A stretch of DNA of 64,000 nucleotides from DASVEE01 sp036380735 (GCA_036380735.1 DASVEE010000012.1:138072-202071); one strand, 5' to 3'. Counted from the stretch's first letter, positions 16,982 to 24,460 are shown. Translations and numbers: made by a program. Notes: generated from the sequence alone by a model not told the origin.

Positions 16982-17410
16982 GTGAGCAGAGCGAGCAGGC
17001 TGCTGCTGTTGACGCTTCTCCTCGCTGCGGCGAGCGATGCGCAGACGGTCACAAAACCGAAGCCATGGTTCGGCTTCGGCTTTACATGGCATCGCGACCA
17101 GGCGAAGCGCGTGTTTCTTCTGGTCGAGAAAGTCACGGCCGCCGGTCCCGCCAGCCGCGCCGGTATCCGGCCGGGGGACATCATCACTCACTTGAATGAT
17201 GTGCAGGCAGGTTTCGGTGATGAGCTCGATCTGCTCCTGTTTCTCGGCGATCGCAAGCCTGGGGAACGCCTGGTCCTGAGATGCGTGCGGGCCGGGAAGC
17301 CAGTCACTGTCGCCCTGACGATCGGCACCATGCCGCCGTCCGCGGTTCCAGGTTGGGAGCGGGCGCTCGCGGCGGCGCGGCAACAACGCCGGAACGTCCG
17401 GGGCCGCTAA
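16982..17410 (+). CDS. Secreted single-PDZ protein
   Basis: The 142-residue protein is best started at GTG 16982, with GGAGG 9 bp upstream inside the previous gene's end; this yields a signal peptide SRASRLLLLTLLLAAASDAQ. The rest is one PDZ domain (about 35-120) with the carboxylate-binding region near WFGFGFTW, the typical GPASRAGIRPGDIITHLN core and a GERLVLRCVRAGKPVTVALT strand pair. No protease domain is present, so it acts as an adaptor that binds protein C-termini outside the cytoplasm. Co-transcription suggests it acts on the two upstream products. That link is inference. Confidence 0.85.
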   Translation: MSRASRLLLLTLLLAAASDAQTVTKPKPWFGFGFTWHRDQAKRVFLLVEKVTAAGPASRAGIRPGDIITHLNDVQAGFGDELDLLLFLGDRKPGERLVLRCVRAGKPVTVALTIGTMPPSAVPGWERALAAARQQRRNVRGR

Positions 17411-17484
17411 CTTCACGTCGTCAGCTCACCCTCAATCATCGTCTTCCATAACAGGTTCCCGTCCGGATCAACCTTTGCGTGAGG

Positions 17485-17513
17485 TTGACACCAAGCCCTT
17501 GAAGGCCTACAAG
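17485..17513 (+). promoter_or_regulatory. Sigma70-type promoter upstream of DUF2130-ParB operon
   Basis: TTGACA (17485-17490), a 17-bp spacer and TACAAG (17508-17513, 4 of 6) fit a promoter. A small dyad AAGTTC...GGACTT follows at 17511-17528 and could be an operator. The 146-bp gap holds no gene. Confidence 0.55.
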
Positions 17514-17568
17514 TTCTAAAAAGGACTTACAAGGACACTCAGGGAGCGTAAGCTTCGTGGAGGTGGAT

Positions 17569-18648
17569 ATGGCTGCAGCGGTCGAACGATGCCCCTGGTG
17601 CGGGAGTGAAATCACTCACGCCAAGTTCCTGCAGGTCCAGGCGGCCATTCGCGAGGACGAGCGGAAGAAGCTCGCCGAGCAGGAGCGCACCCTCCGCGCG
17701 CAGCTCCAGAAGGAAGTCGACATTCAGGCCAAAAAGCTCCTCAAGGAGCGGCAGGCCCTCGATGCCGAGCGCGCCCGCATGACCCGCCAGATCGATGCCG
17801 TCCGCAAGCAGGCCGACCTCCAGAAGAAGAAGGAGGTGGCCGAGGTCCGCTCCATCCTCCAGAAGGACCGCGACGCCCAGATCCTCAAGAAGGAGGCGGA
17901 GTTCGCCCGCGAGCGTGACGCGCTGCAGAAGCGCATCTCCGAGATGAGCCGCCGCGTGAAGAAGGGGAGCGAGATCGGCGAAGGCGCCGAGCTCGATCTC
18001 TTCGAGGAGCTCCGCGCCGCCTTCCCCGACGACCAGCTCTCGAAGCTCAAAGGGAAGAATGCGGGAGGCAATATCCTGCACGATGTCCGCTACAAAGGGA
18101 AATCCGCGGGCAAGATCCTGCTCGATTCCCGTCCTCGCGGCGCCTGGCAGAGCGCGTACGTCGTCAAGCTCCGGCAGGATCAGTCCGAGGTCGGGGCCGA
18201 CCACGCCATCCTCTCCACGCCCGTGTTTCCGTCCGGCAAGCGCGAGCTGTTCGTCGACTCCGGCGTCATCGTCGTCGCCCCGGCGCGCGTCCGGGCCATG
18301 GTCGAGGTGCTGCGGAAGGCGCTGGTCGGCATGCACGTCGCCCGGCTGAGCGACGAGGAGCGCGCCGACAAGCTGAGCCGCCTCTTCAAATTCATCACCT
18401 CGGCCGCGTTCAAGCGCCGCCTCGTCGAGGCCTCCGACCTCGCGAACGAGGCGCTGGAGATCGACGTACAGGAAAAACGCGCCCACGACACCGTCTGGAA
18501 GAAGCGCGGCACGGTGCTCACGCGGATCAAGCACGTCCTCCGCGAGCTCGACACCGACGTCAGCGCGATCGTCGAAGCGAGAGATGAACCGGAGGCTGAC
18601 GAAGCCACCCCGACCCGGCTGCGTCCCGCCGCGTATCGAGTGCACTGA
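17569..18648 (+). CDS. DUF2130 domain protein with coiled coil
   Basis: The start ATG 17569 is preceded by GGAGGTGG; a GTG at 17557 is possible. The 359-residue protein has an N-terminal CPWCGSEI zinc-ribbon half, a long charged coiled coil (about 20-145, runs of E, K, R, Q) and a DUF2130 domain (about 150-290, with AELDLFEELRAAFP, GGNILHDVRYKGKSAGKILL and KLRQDQSEVGADHAI). As I recall, DUF2130 is related to PD-(D/E)XK nuclease folds like RmuC, which would fit the D-x-E/K-like residues around ILLDSRPRGAW, but no activity is proven. It overlaps the ParB-like gene by one base. Confidence 0.8.
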   Translation: MAAAVERCPWCGSEITHAKFLQVQAAIREDERKKLAEQERTLRAQLQKEVDIQAKKLLKERQALDAERARMTRQIDAVRKQADLQKKKEVAEVRSILQKDRDAQILKKEAEFARERDALQKRISEMSRRVKKGSEIGEGAELDLFEELRAAFPDDQLSKLKGKNAGGNILHDVRYKGKSAGKILLDSRPRGAWQSAYVVKLRQDQSEVGADHAILSTPVFPSGKRELFVDSGVIVVAPARVRAMVEVLRKALVGMHVARLSDEERADKLSRLFKFITSAAFKRRLVEASDLANEALEIDVQEKRAHDTVWKKRGTVLTRIKHVLRELDTDVSAIVEARDEPEADEATPTRLRPAAYRVH

Positions 18649-19568
18649 TGACGACCGCCACACCTGCATGGCAGGAACGCCGCCTCGGGCGCACCATCCT
18701 TCGCACCTACCGCGACACGCGCGACCTGTACGACATCATCCCGAACGAGCGCCAGCCGCGCATGGGGCCGAAGGAAGACCTCGAGCTTCAGCGCCAGATC
18801 GAGGCGAACGAAGGCATCTTCGAGCCGCTCCTCGTCGAGCCCCACCCCGACCTCGCCGGCAAGTACCGCATCATCGACGGCGACCGCCGCTGGACCAACT
18901 CCAAGGTCCTCGTCGAATCGCAGCGGAGGGAGGAGTTCCGCCGTGTCCCCCTCGAGATCACCGACCGCACCCTCACCGACGACGAGCGCCTCCGCGTCTG
19001 GATCTACATCCACCGCCAGCGCAAGGAATGGGACGCCAAGGAGAAGGAGATGGTCGCCTACGGCCTCGTCGACATCGTCGGACGCGCCAGCGCCGCCAAC
19101 ATCCTCGGCGTCACCGTCCGCGAGCTCGACAAGCTCGTCGAGATCTACGAGCTCTCCGAAAAGCTCACCAACCTCAAGGAGCCCGGCTCCTCCATCACCT
19201 GGGCCCGCGAGATCAAGAACATCAACAAGACGCTGCTGACGCCGACCGTCCTCGACGAGATCGTGCGCAAGGTCAACGACAATGAAATCACCAACTCCAA
19301 GGACATCCGCAAGCTGCGCACGGTCCTGCGCGACCCCGTGGCCAAGCAGCGCTTCATCGACGGCCACAGCCTCGACGTCGTCATGAGCTCCCTCGAGCCG
19401 CGCGAAGCGAAGAAGGGGAGCCTCGCCGGCGACCTCCAGGAGCTGACCCAGGCCATCCAGCGCCACCCCTGGACCACCCTCGTCGACAGCCGCGGCGACG
19501 CCGAGCTGCTCGAGCAGGTGGAGAAGGCGGAAAAGCTGCTGCGGGAGTTGAAGAAGGTGCTGGGGTAG
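18648..19568 (+). CDS. ParB-like nuclease-domain protein
   Basis: The 306-residue protein starts at ATG 18648, coupled to the DUF2130 gene (TGATG). The N-terminal third is a ParB/Srx-fold domain with LQRQIEANEGIFEPLLVEP and YRIIDGDRRWTN, which corresponds to the CTP-binding GERR patch of ParB with the variant GDRR. A helical middle part (about 130-180, with ASAANILGVTVRELDKLVEI) looks like the helix-turn-helix region. The C-terminus is helical and charged. Chromosomal ParA is not adjacent, so this is not a standard partition pair. With DUF2130 it may form a DNA-targeting unit, which is inference. Confidence 0.8.
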   Translation: MTTATPAWQERRLGRTILRTYRDTRDLYDIIPNERQPRMGPKEDLELQRQIEANEGIFEPLLVEPHPDLAGKYRIIDGDRRWTNSKVLVESQRREEFRRVPLEITDRTLTDDERLRVWIYIHRQRKEWDAKEKEMVAYGLVDIVGRASAANILGVTVRELDKLVEIYELSEKLTNLKEPGSSITWAREIKNINKTLLTPTVLDEIVRKVNDNEITNSKDIRKLRTVLRDPVAKQRFIDGHSLDVVMSSLEPREAKKGSLAGDLQELTQAIQRHPWTTLVDSRGDAELLEQVEKAEKLLRELKKVLG

Positions 19569-19662
19569 GCGGTTTTCGGTTTTTGGTTGTCGGTTTTCGG
19601 TGCTGCGCTACGCCGGGATCGCCGCGTAGCGCAGCCCCGAAAACCGAGAACCGAAAACTTTT
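19569..19662. repeat. Heptamer palindrome element, GTTTTCG type (copy 3)
   Basis: The left arm GGTTTTCGGTTTTTGGTTGT pairs with the right arm CCGAAAACCGAGAACCGAAA. The tip is GCTGCGCTACG...CGTAGCGCAGC. TTTTCTC follows on the plus strand, so it could end transcription of the ParB-like gene. Confidence 0.85.
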
Positions 19663-19723
19663 CTCTCCCCCCTGTCGAATTCCCCCCGCCCCGTTCGACG
19701 TCCTCATAGAAAGGGGAAAAACG

Positions 19724-20161
19724 ATGCGATTCATGGTCATGGTCAAAGCCAGCAAAGACTCCGAAGCGGGCGTGATGCCGAGCGAGGAGCTCCTCACGGA
19801 GATGGGGAGGTACAACGAAGAGTTGATCAAGGCTGGCGTCATGCTGGCCGGTGAGGGGCTGCACCCGAGCTCGAAAGGCGTGCGCGTCCAGTTCGACGGC
19901 AACGACCGCAAGGTCATCGACGGGCCGTTCACCGAGACCAAGGAGCTGGTCGCCGGCTTCTGGCTGTTCGAGTGCAAGTCGAAGGAAGAAGCGATCGAGT
20001 GGGTGAAGCGCGCGCCGAACCCGATGCCCGGCAGCGTGGGCGAGATCGAGATCCGCCAGGTGTTCGAAGACTCCGACTTCGGCGACCTCGTCGACAAGGT
20101 GCCGGAAGTCTTCGAGAACGAGCGCAAGTTCCGCGAGCAGGTTGCGAAGAAGAACGGATGA
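19724..20161 (+). CDS. YCII/DGPF family protein, partner of ECF42-type sigma factor
   Basis: The 145-residue protein starts at ATG 19724 after GAAAGGGG. It is a ferredoxin-like YCII domain with MRFMVMVKASKDSEAG at the start, the DGPFTETKELVAGFWL block that names the DGPF family, and AIEWVKRAPNP. The extra C-terminal helix (FENERKFREQVAKK) is common in this subgroup. The gene lies 18 bp before a sigma factor gene. In the ECF42 group, DGPF proteins are the standard neighbours and regulon members. The enzymatic role is unknown. Confidence 0.92.
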   Translation: MRFMVMVKASKDSEAGVMPSEELLTEMGRYNEELIKAGVMLAGEGLHPSSKGVRVQFDGNDRKVIDGPFTETKELVAGFWLFECKSKEEAIEWVKRAPNPMPGSVGEIEIRQVFEDSDFGDLVDKVPEVFENERKFREQVAKKNG

Positions 20162-20179
20162 TGGTGTGATCGGCAGCCG

Positions 20180-21439
20180 ATGCCGGCTGCCGACACTCAT
20201 CGCACGATCGACGCCGTCTGGCGGATGGAGTCGCCGAAGCTCATCGCCACCCTCACGCGCATGGTGCGGGACGTCGGCCTGGCCGAGGATCTCGCGCAGG
20301 ACGCGCTGCTGACGGCGCTGGAGCAGTGGCCGGACTCCGGCATCCCCGACAATCCCGGCGCCTGGCTCACGGCCATCGGCAAGCGGCGCGCGATCGACAT
20401 GCTGCGACGCACCACGCTCGCCGACCGCAAGTACGAGGAGCTCGGGCGTGACGTCGTCGAAGCGATCGAGACCGACGTGATCGAAGCCATCGACGACGAC
20501 ATCGGCGACGACCTGCTCCGGCTGGTCTTCATCGCCTGTCATCCGGTGCTGTCGACGGAGGCGCGCGTCGCGCTGACGCTGCGCCTCATCGGCGGCCTGA
20601 CGACGGCGGAGATCGCGCGCGCGTTCCTCACGCCCGAGGCGACGATCGCGCAGCGCATCGTGCGGGCGAAGCGGACGCTGACCGACGCGAAGGTGCCGTT
20701 CGAAGTCCCCCGCGGCGCCGACCGCGCGGCGCGCCTCTCGTCGGTGCTCGAGGTCATCTACCTCGTTTTCAACGAGGGCTATTCGGCGACCGCCGGCGAC
20801 GACTGGATGCGCCCTGCCCTCTGCGAAGACGCCCTCCGCCTCGGGCGCATCCTCGCCGAGCTGATGCCGCAGGAGGCGGAGGTGCACGGGCTCGTGGCGC
20901 TGATGGAGATCCAGGCCTCGCGCCTGCGGGCTCGCACCGGCCCGACGGGTGAGGCGGTGCCGCTGCTCGAGCAGGACCGCGCGCGCTGGGACCAGATGCT
21001 CATCCGCCGCGGCCTCGTCGCACTGGCCCGCGCGGAGAAGCTCGGCGGCGCGCCCGGACCGTACGCGTACCAGGCCGCGATCGCCGCCTGCCACGCGCGA
21101 GCGCGCAAAGCCGACGACACGGACTGGGCGCGCATCGCCGCGTTGTACGCGCAACTGGCGCAGTTGATCCCGTCCCCGGTCATCGAGTTGAACCGCGCCG
21201 TGGCCATTGCCATGGCCTTCGGCCCGGCCGAGGGCTTGGTGATCGCCGACCGCCTGCAGTCGGAAAAAGCACTGGAGGGCTACCACCTGCTGCCCGCCGT
21301 CCGCGGCGACTTTTTAGCGAAGCTGGGCCGCCACGACGAAGCCCGCGCCGAACTGCAACGCGCCGCCGCCCTGACGCGCAACGCCAGGGAACGCGCGCTG
21401 TTGCTGGACCGCGCGGCAAAGCTGGCCGGCGACCGATAG
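20180..21439 (+). CDS. ECF42-type sigma factor with C-terminal TPR-like extension
   Basis: The 419-residue protein has an N-terminal sigma70 region 2 (VWRMESPKLIATLTRMVRDV, LAEDLAQDALLTALEQWP, AWLTAIGKRRAIDMLRR) and region 4 (RVALTLRLIGGLTTAEIARA, TIAQRIVRAKRTL). A long helical extension of about 230 residues (DUF6596/TPR-like, with VYLVFNEGYSA-type core and AIELNRAVAIAMA-like repeats) follows. No anti-sigma gene is adjacent, as expected for ECF42, where the extension is thought to regulate activity. It is coupled to the YCII gene. The stop codon TAG is formed by the first unit of a 9-bp array. Confidence 0.93.
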   Translation: MPAADTHRTIDAVWRMESPKLIATLTRMVRDVGLAEDLAQDALLTALEQWPDSGIPDNPGAWLTAIGKRRAIDMLRRTTLADRKYEELGRDVVEAIETDVIEAIDDDIGDDLLRLVFIACHPVLSTEARVALTLRLIGGLTTAEIARAFLTPEATIAQRIVRAKRTLTDAKVPFEVPRGADRAARLSSVLEVIYLVFNEGYSATAGDDWMRPALCEDALRLGRILAELMPQEAEVHGLVALMEIQASRLRARTGPTGEAVPLLEQDRARWDQMLIRRGLVALARAEKLGGAPGPYAYQAAIAACHARARKADDTDWARIAALYAQLAQLIPSPVIELNRAVAIAMAFGPAEGLVIADRLQSEKALEGYHLLPAVRGDFLAKLGRHDEARAELQRAAALTRNARERALLLDRAAKLAGDR

Positions 21440-21471
21440 GACCGATAGGACGGATAGGACCTATAGGACGG
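21433..21471. repeat. Array of 9-bp units (copy 8)
   Basis: CCGATAGGACCGATAGGACGGATAGGACCTATAGGAC-type units start inside the sigma factor gene and provide its stop codon. Only one arm is present. Confidence 0.9.
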
Positions 21472-21536
21472 AGCTGCCCGCGCCACATCCTGGCGAAGCG
21501 CATCACGCGATGCGCGCGGAACCGTCGCTGCCACTA

Positions 21537-21870
21537 GCCCCCGGCTTTGCCGGGGGTGGCGCCCCCGCGGTGTATCCCGAATCCGCCGTATGGAGGGTGG
21601 GGGTGGCCCCCCCTGTGTATCCCGAATCCGCCGTATGGGGGGTGGGGGTGGCGCCCCCCTGTGTCATCCCGAATCCGCCGTATGGGGGCTCGGGTGGGGG
21701 AGGCGCCCCCCTGTGTCATCCCGAATCCGCCGTATGGGGGCTCGGGTGGGGGAGGCGGGTGAGGGATCTGTGTGGGGGAACACGGTGCGGCAGTTGGCTA
21801 CCTTCCCCCACACAGATCCCTCACCGCCCTCCTCCGCCCAGCCCCCCATACGGGCGGATTCGGGATGACA
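21537..21870. repeat. GC-rich direct and inverted repeat block with a 23-bp perfect stem
   Basis: The 531-bp gap 21440-21970 holds no gene. It contains a small hairpin (21538-21556, CCCCCGGC arms) and four direct copies of a segment beginning CCCGAATCCGCCGTATGG (at 21576, 21621, 21668 and 21720). A perfect 23-bp inverted repeat follows (21758-21780 with 21803-21825, 22-nt loop), and then one inverted copy of the direct repeat (about 21845-21867). The last direct copy, the stem and the inverted copy together form one very long cruciform. Confidence 0.85.
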
Positions 21871-21970
21871 CATTTCACCGGCGCAGCGGGAAGTCACGTC
21901 CGAGGCGCGCGTCCGAGCTCCGTCGCGATGCGCCGCGAAAAGCGTAAGGATTCCCTGTTATTTTTGCGCG

Positions 21971-22390
21971 ATGCACTTCCTTCTCACCCTGGTGCTTCTT
22001 GCCGCCGAAGGCCCGCTGCAGCCGGTCAACGCTTTCCTCAACGCCCTGGCCAACGCCGACGCCGATGCACTGGTGGCCACCTTCCACGACGACGCCACCG
22101 TCTTTCTGCCGATGACCACCGCCCCGCAACGGATGCGGGGCAAACAGCAGATCCGCGACGCCTTCGCCCCCGCCTTCACGCAATGGGGCAAGTCGAAGCG
22201 CGCCGAACCGGGCGAGCTGGAAACAGAAATCCACGGCGACACCGCCATCGTCACCTTCCACCTCGGCAAGCTGCAGCCGGACCAGCCGACGTCGTTTTCC
22301 CGGCGCACGTTCGTGCTCACGCGGAAGGACGGCCGCTGGCTGATCGCGCACCTGCATGCGTCCAACGTGATGTTGCAGCCTAAGAAGTAG
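21971..22390 (+). CDS. SnoaL/NTF2-like protein (SgcJ/EcaC type)
   Basis: The 139-residue protein is one NTF2-like domain: a helix VNAFLNALANADADALVATF, then HDDATVFLPM, a helix around KQQIRDAFAPAF, and beta strands ending GRWLIAHLHASN, the typical SgcJ/EcaC ending with a histidine pair. A short hydrophobic start (MHFLLTLVLLAAEG) may be a signal peptide, though weaker than in the copy at 1138. The function is not predictable; relatives bind small molecules or are minor isomerases. It stands alone between repeat elements. Confidence 0.75.
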   Translation: MHFLLTLVLLAAEGPLQPVNAFLNALANADADALVATFHDDATVFLPMTTAPQRMRGKQQIRDAFAPAFTQWGKSKRAEPGELETEIHGDTAIVTFHLGKLQPDQPTSFSRRTFVLTRKDGRWLIAHLHASNVMLQPKK

Positions 22391-22393
22391 GAT

Positions 22394-22480
22394 GCGTTTT
22401 CCGTGGTCCGTCGTCCGTGCTTCGCGCGGCGGACCGCCCGTGCAGCGAAGCACGGACCACGGACCACGGACAACGGTTTC
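22394..22480. repeat. Heptamer palindrome element, GTGGTCC type (copy 4)
   Basis: The left arm GTTTTCCGTGGTCCGTCGTC and right arm ACGGACCACGGACCACGGAC pair, with a tip CGTGCTTCGC...GCGAAGCACG. It follows the SnoaL-like gene and precedes the psd gene by about 48 bp. Confidence 0.85.
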
Positions 22481-22527
22481 CCCCGTAAGGCGATCATGGC
22501 AAAGACACTGCACTTCACTCTCGACTG

Positions 22528-23370
22528 ATGTACCGCTACCTGCGCTACGTTCCGAAAAACCGCCTCAGCCGCGCTGCCGGGCGGCTGGTGCATGCGCGCC
22601 TGCCGCGGCCTCTGGCCCGGCGGCTGGTGAAGTGGTTCGCGCGCACGTACCAGATCGACGTGGCCGCCGCGTCGCGCGACCTGCACGAGTACCCGTCGAT
22701 CGGTCACTTCTTCATCCGCGACCTCCGCGAAGGACTGCGGCCCATCGAGGGCGATTTCGTCTCGCCGGTCGACGGCGTCCTGCGCAACTACGGCACCGTC
22801 ACCGACGGCCGCCTGGAGCAGATCAAGGGGAAGACGTACACCCTGGCGCGCTTCCTCAGCGACGCGGAGCACGCCTCCCGCTACGAGCACGGCAGCTTCT
22901 TCAACCTCTACCTCTCGCCGCAGGACTATCACCACGTGCATTCGCCCGTCGGCGGCAAGATCGTGCGCAGCGTGCACATCCCCGGCAAGCTCTGGCCGGT
23001 CAACGACTGGTCGCTGGCCAACGTGGACGAGCTCTTCTCCATCAACGAGCGCGTCGTCACCTACATCGAGTGCAACCTCGGCCTCGTGGCCGTGGTGATG
23101 ATCGGCGCGACGAACGTCGGCAAGATCTCCGTGGTGTACGACAGCTTCATCTCCAACGCCGCGGGCGTCGACAAGCTCGCCATCCGCAACTACACGCCCG
23201 GCATCGACATCCGCCCCGGCGACCGCCTCGGCACCTTCCACATGGGCTCCAGCGTCGTCATGCTCCTCGAGCCCGGCCGCGTCGACCTCGACAAGGTCCG
23301 CCTGAAGGCCGGGACGAAGGTGCAGTACGGCGCCGCCGTCGTCCACGGCGAGCGGGTTCCCGCAGGGTAG
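22528..23370 (+). CDS. psd: Phosphatidylserine decarboxylase proenzyme
   Basis: The 280-residue protein is the full-length, membrane-associated Psd of E. coli type. It catalyses decarboxylation of phosphatidylserine to phosphatidylethanolamine. Visible are FIRDLREGLRPI, the SPVDGVL motif with its conserved aspartate, the catalytic histidines in YHHVHSPVGG, the central ATNVGKI segment and the self-cleavage site as MGSS (usually LGST) at about 246-249, where the serine becomes the pyruvoyl group. No phosphatidylserine synthase gene is nearby. The replacement of the site's threonine by serine is mild and activity is expected. Confidence 0.93.
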   Translation: MYRYLRYVPKNRLSRAAGRLVHARLPRPLARRLVKWFARTYQIDVAAASRDLHEYPSIGHFFIRDLREGLRPIEGDFVSPVDGVLRNYGTVTDGRLEQIKGKTYTLARFLSDAEHASRYEHGSFFNLYLSPQDYHHVHSPVGGKIVRSVHIPGKLWPVNDWSLANVDELFSINERVVTYIECNLGLVAVVMIGATNVGKISVVYDSFISNAAGVDKLAIRNYTPGIDIRPGDRLGTFHMGSSVVMLLEPGRVDLDKVRLKAGTKVQYGAAVVHGERVPAG

Positions 23371-23404
23371 AACGCCGCCGGCGTGCGCGTCCGCATGGCC
23401 GTCG

Positions 23405-23640
23405 TTCGAGACAACAAAGTTGTCTCGCGAGTCAATGTTGCTGACTTTCGAGACAGCGAAATTGTCTCGCGAGTCAATGTTGCTGACTTTCGAGACAGCG
23501 AAGTTGTCTCGCGAGTCAATGTTGCTGACGTTTGAGACAGCAAAGTTGTCTCGCGAGTCAATGTTGCTGACTTTCGAGACAGCAAAGTTGTCTCGCGAGT
23601 CAATCTTGCTGACCTTCGAGACAACTTTGTTGTCTCCGCG
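23405..23640. repeat. 42-bp tandem repeat, five copies and a partial sixth, each with a hairpin
   Basis: Repeat starts (TCGAGACA) lie at 23406, 23448, 23490, 23532 (with T for C), 23574 and 23616. Each unit carries CGAGACA...TGTCTCG, a 7-bp stem with a 6-8 nt loop, followed by the constant spacer CGAGTCAATGTTGCTGAC. The last unit changes to TCGAGACAACTTTGTTGTCT. As 42 is a multiple of three, several frames stay open, but no ribosome binding site or start context supports a gene. Confidence 0.93.
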
Positions 23641-23688
23641 CGACGCCCTTGGTGGCCCGGCAACCCCGCCTGACGCCGGCTAAGCAGA

Positions 23689-23724
23689 ATTTGTATTGCA
23701 TCTGCATTACAAATCATGCATACT
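23689..23724 (+). promoter_or_regulatory. AT-rich near-perfect palindrome, candidate operator/promoter
   Basis: ATTTGTATTGCA (23689-23700) and TGCATTACAAAT (23703-23714) are complementary at 11 of 12 positions around a TC centre. A CATACT -10-like box follows at 23719-23724. This AT-rich island stands out from its GC-rich surroundings and lies upstream of the structured leader of the unknown gene at 23927. Confidence 0.6.
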
Positions 23725-23783
23725 GCCTCCATCTTCCCCAGAAGTACGGCAGCCGTCGACGCGTAACGGATGTCGATAGAGGG

Positions 23784-23911
23784 CCCGAGGCTCGCGACCT
23801 CGGGGTTGTTCCACCGGGATCTCTCGGCGCGTGGCCGTGAGATCCACCGGACGGCCACCGGTCTGCACGCGGTGACCGTCCGGCAACCCAGGTCGTGCCG
23901 GAAGCACGACC
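23784..23911 (+). ncRNA. Structured leader with four consecutive hairpins
   Basis: Four hairpins follow without gaps larger than about 12 nt. H1 is 23784-23804 (7-bp stem CCCGAGG). H2 is 23817-23845 (7 bp, one T-T mismatch, then 4 bp). H3 is 23847-23883 (8 bp, one C-A mismatch, then 5 bp). H4 is 23891-23911 (8-bp stem GGTCGTGC, loop CGGAA). GGAGG and the ATG of the next gene follow 4 and 16 bases later. The architecture suggests a cis-regulatory RNA or a short structured RNA; I cannot match it to a known class. Confidence 0.65.
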
Positions 23912-23926
23912 CATGGAGGCCTTGTC

Positions 23927-24460
23927 ATGATTTCGTTCCAATCCATTTCTGTGAAACCGGCCGTTTCGTTGGACGGCACGCCGCTGGCCACGCCCGAGCA
24001 GCTCATCGAGCAACTGCGGGCCATGCGGCAGCACATCCCGGAGTTCGAGCCCTTGCCGGTCGGCTCGGCCAAGGCGCGGAGCCGCGCCGGCCATGTCGGC
24101 GACACCTTCCTGCAGGTGGGGATCAGCGCGATCGGCGCCTCACCGCTGGTGGCCTCGGCCATCGGCAAGGATGCGGAGACCGCCTTACAGGAGCGCGATG
24201 AAGCCGCGCGCTGGAGCGCGTTCGAGACCGAGCTGCGCACGCTGCTCGAAGGCGTCGCCGGAGCCAACCGCACCCGCAGCCAGCGCCTCGGCATCCTCGC
24301 CCTGCAGGCGTACACCATCGCCAAAGGCCTGGTACGCCAGCAGGAGCACGCCGCCCTGGTGCCGCTGGTCGAGGCCATGCGCGGCATGAACAAATTCGCC
24401 CGCAAGGCGAAGCACCCCCGCCCGGAACCGCGCGTGGAGGTGGCGCCGGCGAAAGAGTAG
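23927..24460 (+). CDS. Protein of unknown function behind structured leader
   Basis: The 177-residue protein starts at ATG 23927 with GGAGG at 23915-23919. I do not recognise its family. The N-terminal 40 residues (SLDGTPLATPEQLIEQLRAM) look folded. The middle (about 55-90) is Gly/Ala/Ser-rich, with GDTFLQVGISAIGASPLVAS. The remainder is helical and charged (ETALQERDEAARWSAFETEL, LGILALQAYTIAKGLVRQQE) and ends with a basic, proline-rich tail. No signal peptide or membrane helix is seen. It lies alone, with its own AT-rich palindrome and four-hairpin leader, so tight control of expression is likely. Confidence 0.75.
   Translation: MISFQSISVKPAVSLDGTPLATPEQLIEQLRAMRQHIPEFEPLPVGSAKARSRAGHVGDTFLQVGISAIGASPLVASAIGKDAETALQERDEAARWSAFETELRTLLEGVAGANRTRSQRLGILALQAYTIAKGLVRQQEHAALVPLVEAMRGMNKFARKAKHPRPEPRVEVAPAKE

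Noticed and set aside
21537..21870. GC-rich repeat block as coding sequence (all frames are open over parts of it)
   Set aside because: The frames are open on both strands with identical repeat-derived peptides and no start signals; the inverted symmetry is the better explanation.
23405..23640. 42-bp repeats as a CRISPR array
   Set aside because: The sequence between hairpins is the same in each unit, so there are no unique spacers, and no cas gene is present.
23420..23683. Small protein with 14-residue repeats (SRESMLLTFETAKL type) encoded by the 42-bp repeats
   Set aside because: The frame is open only because the unit is a multiple of three and both strands are open; there is no ribosome binding site and the changes between units do not favour synonymous positions clearly.
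23784..23911. SAM-type riboswitch, because CCGGCAACCC occurs after hairpin H3
   Set aside because: The rest of the SAM-I/IV core (the GAGGGA-like and GGUG elements and the pseudoknot partner) is not found, and the following gene has no methionine or SAM link.
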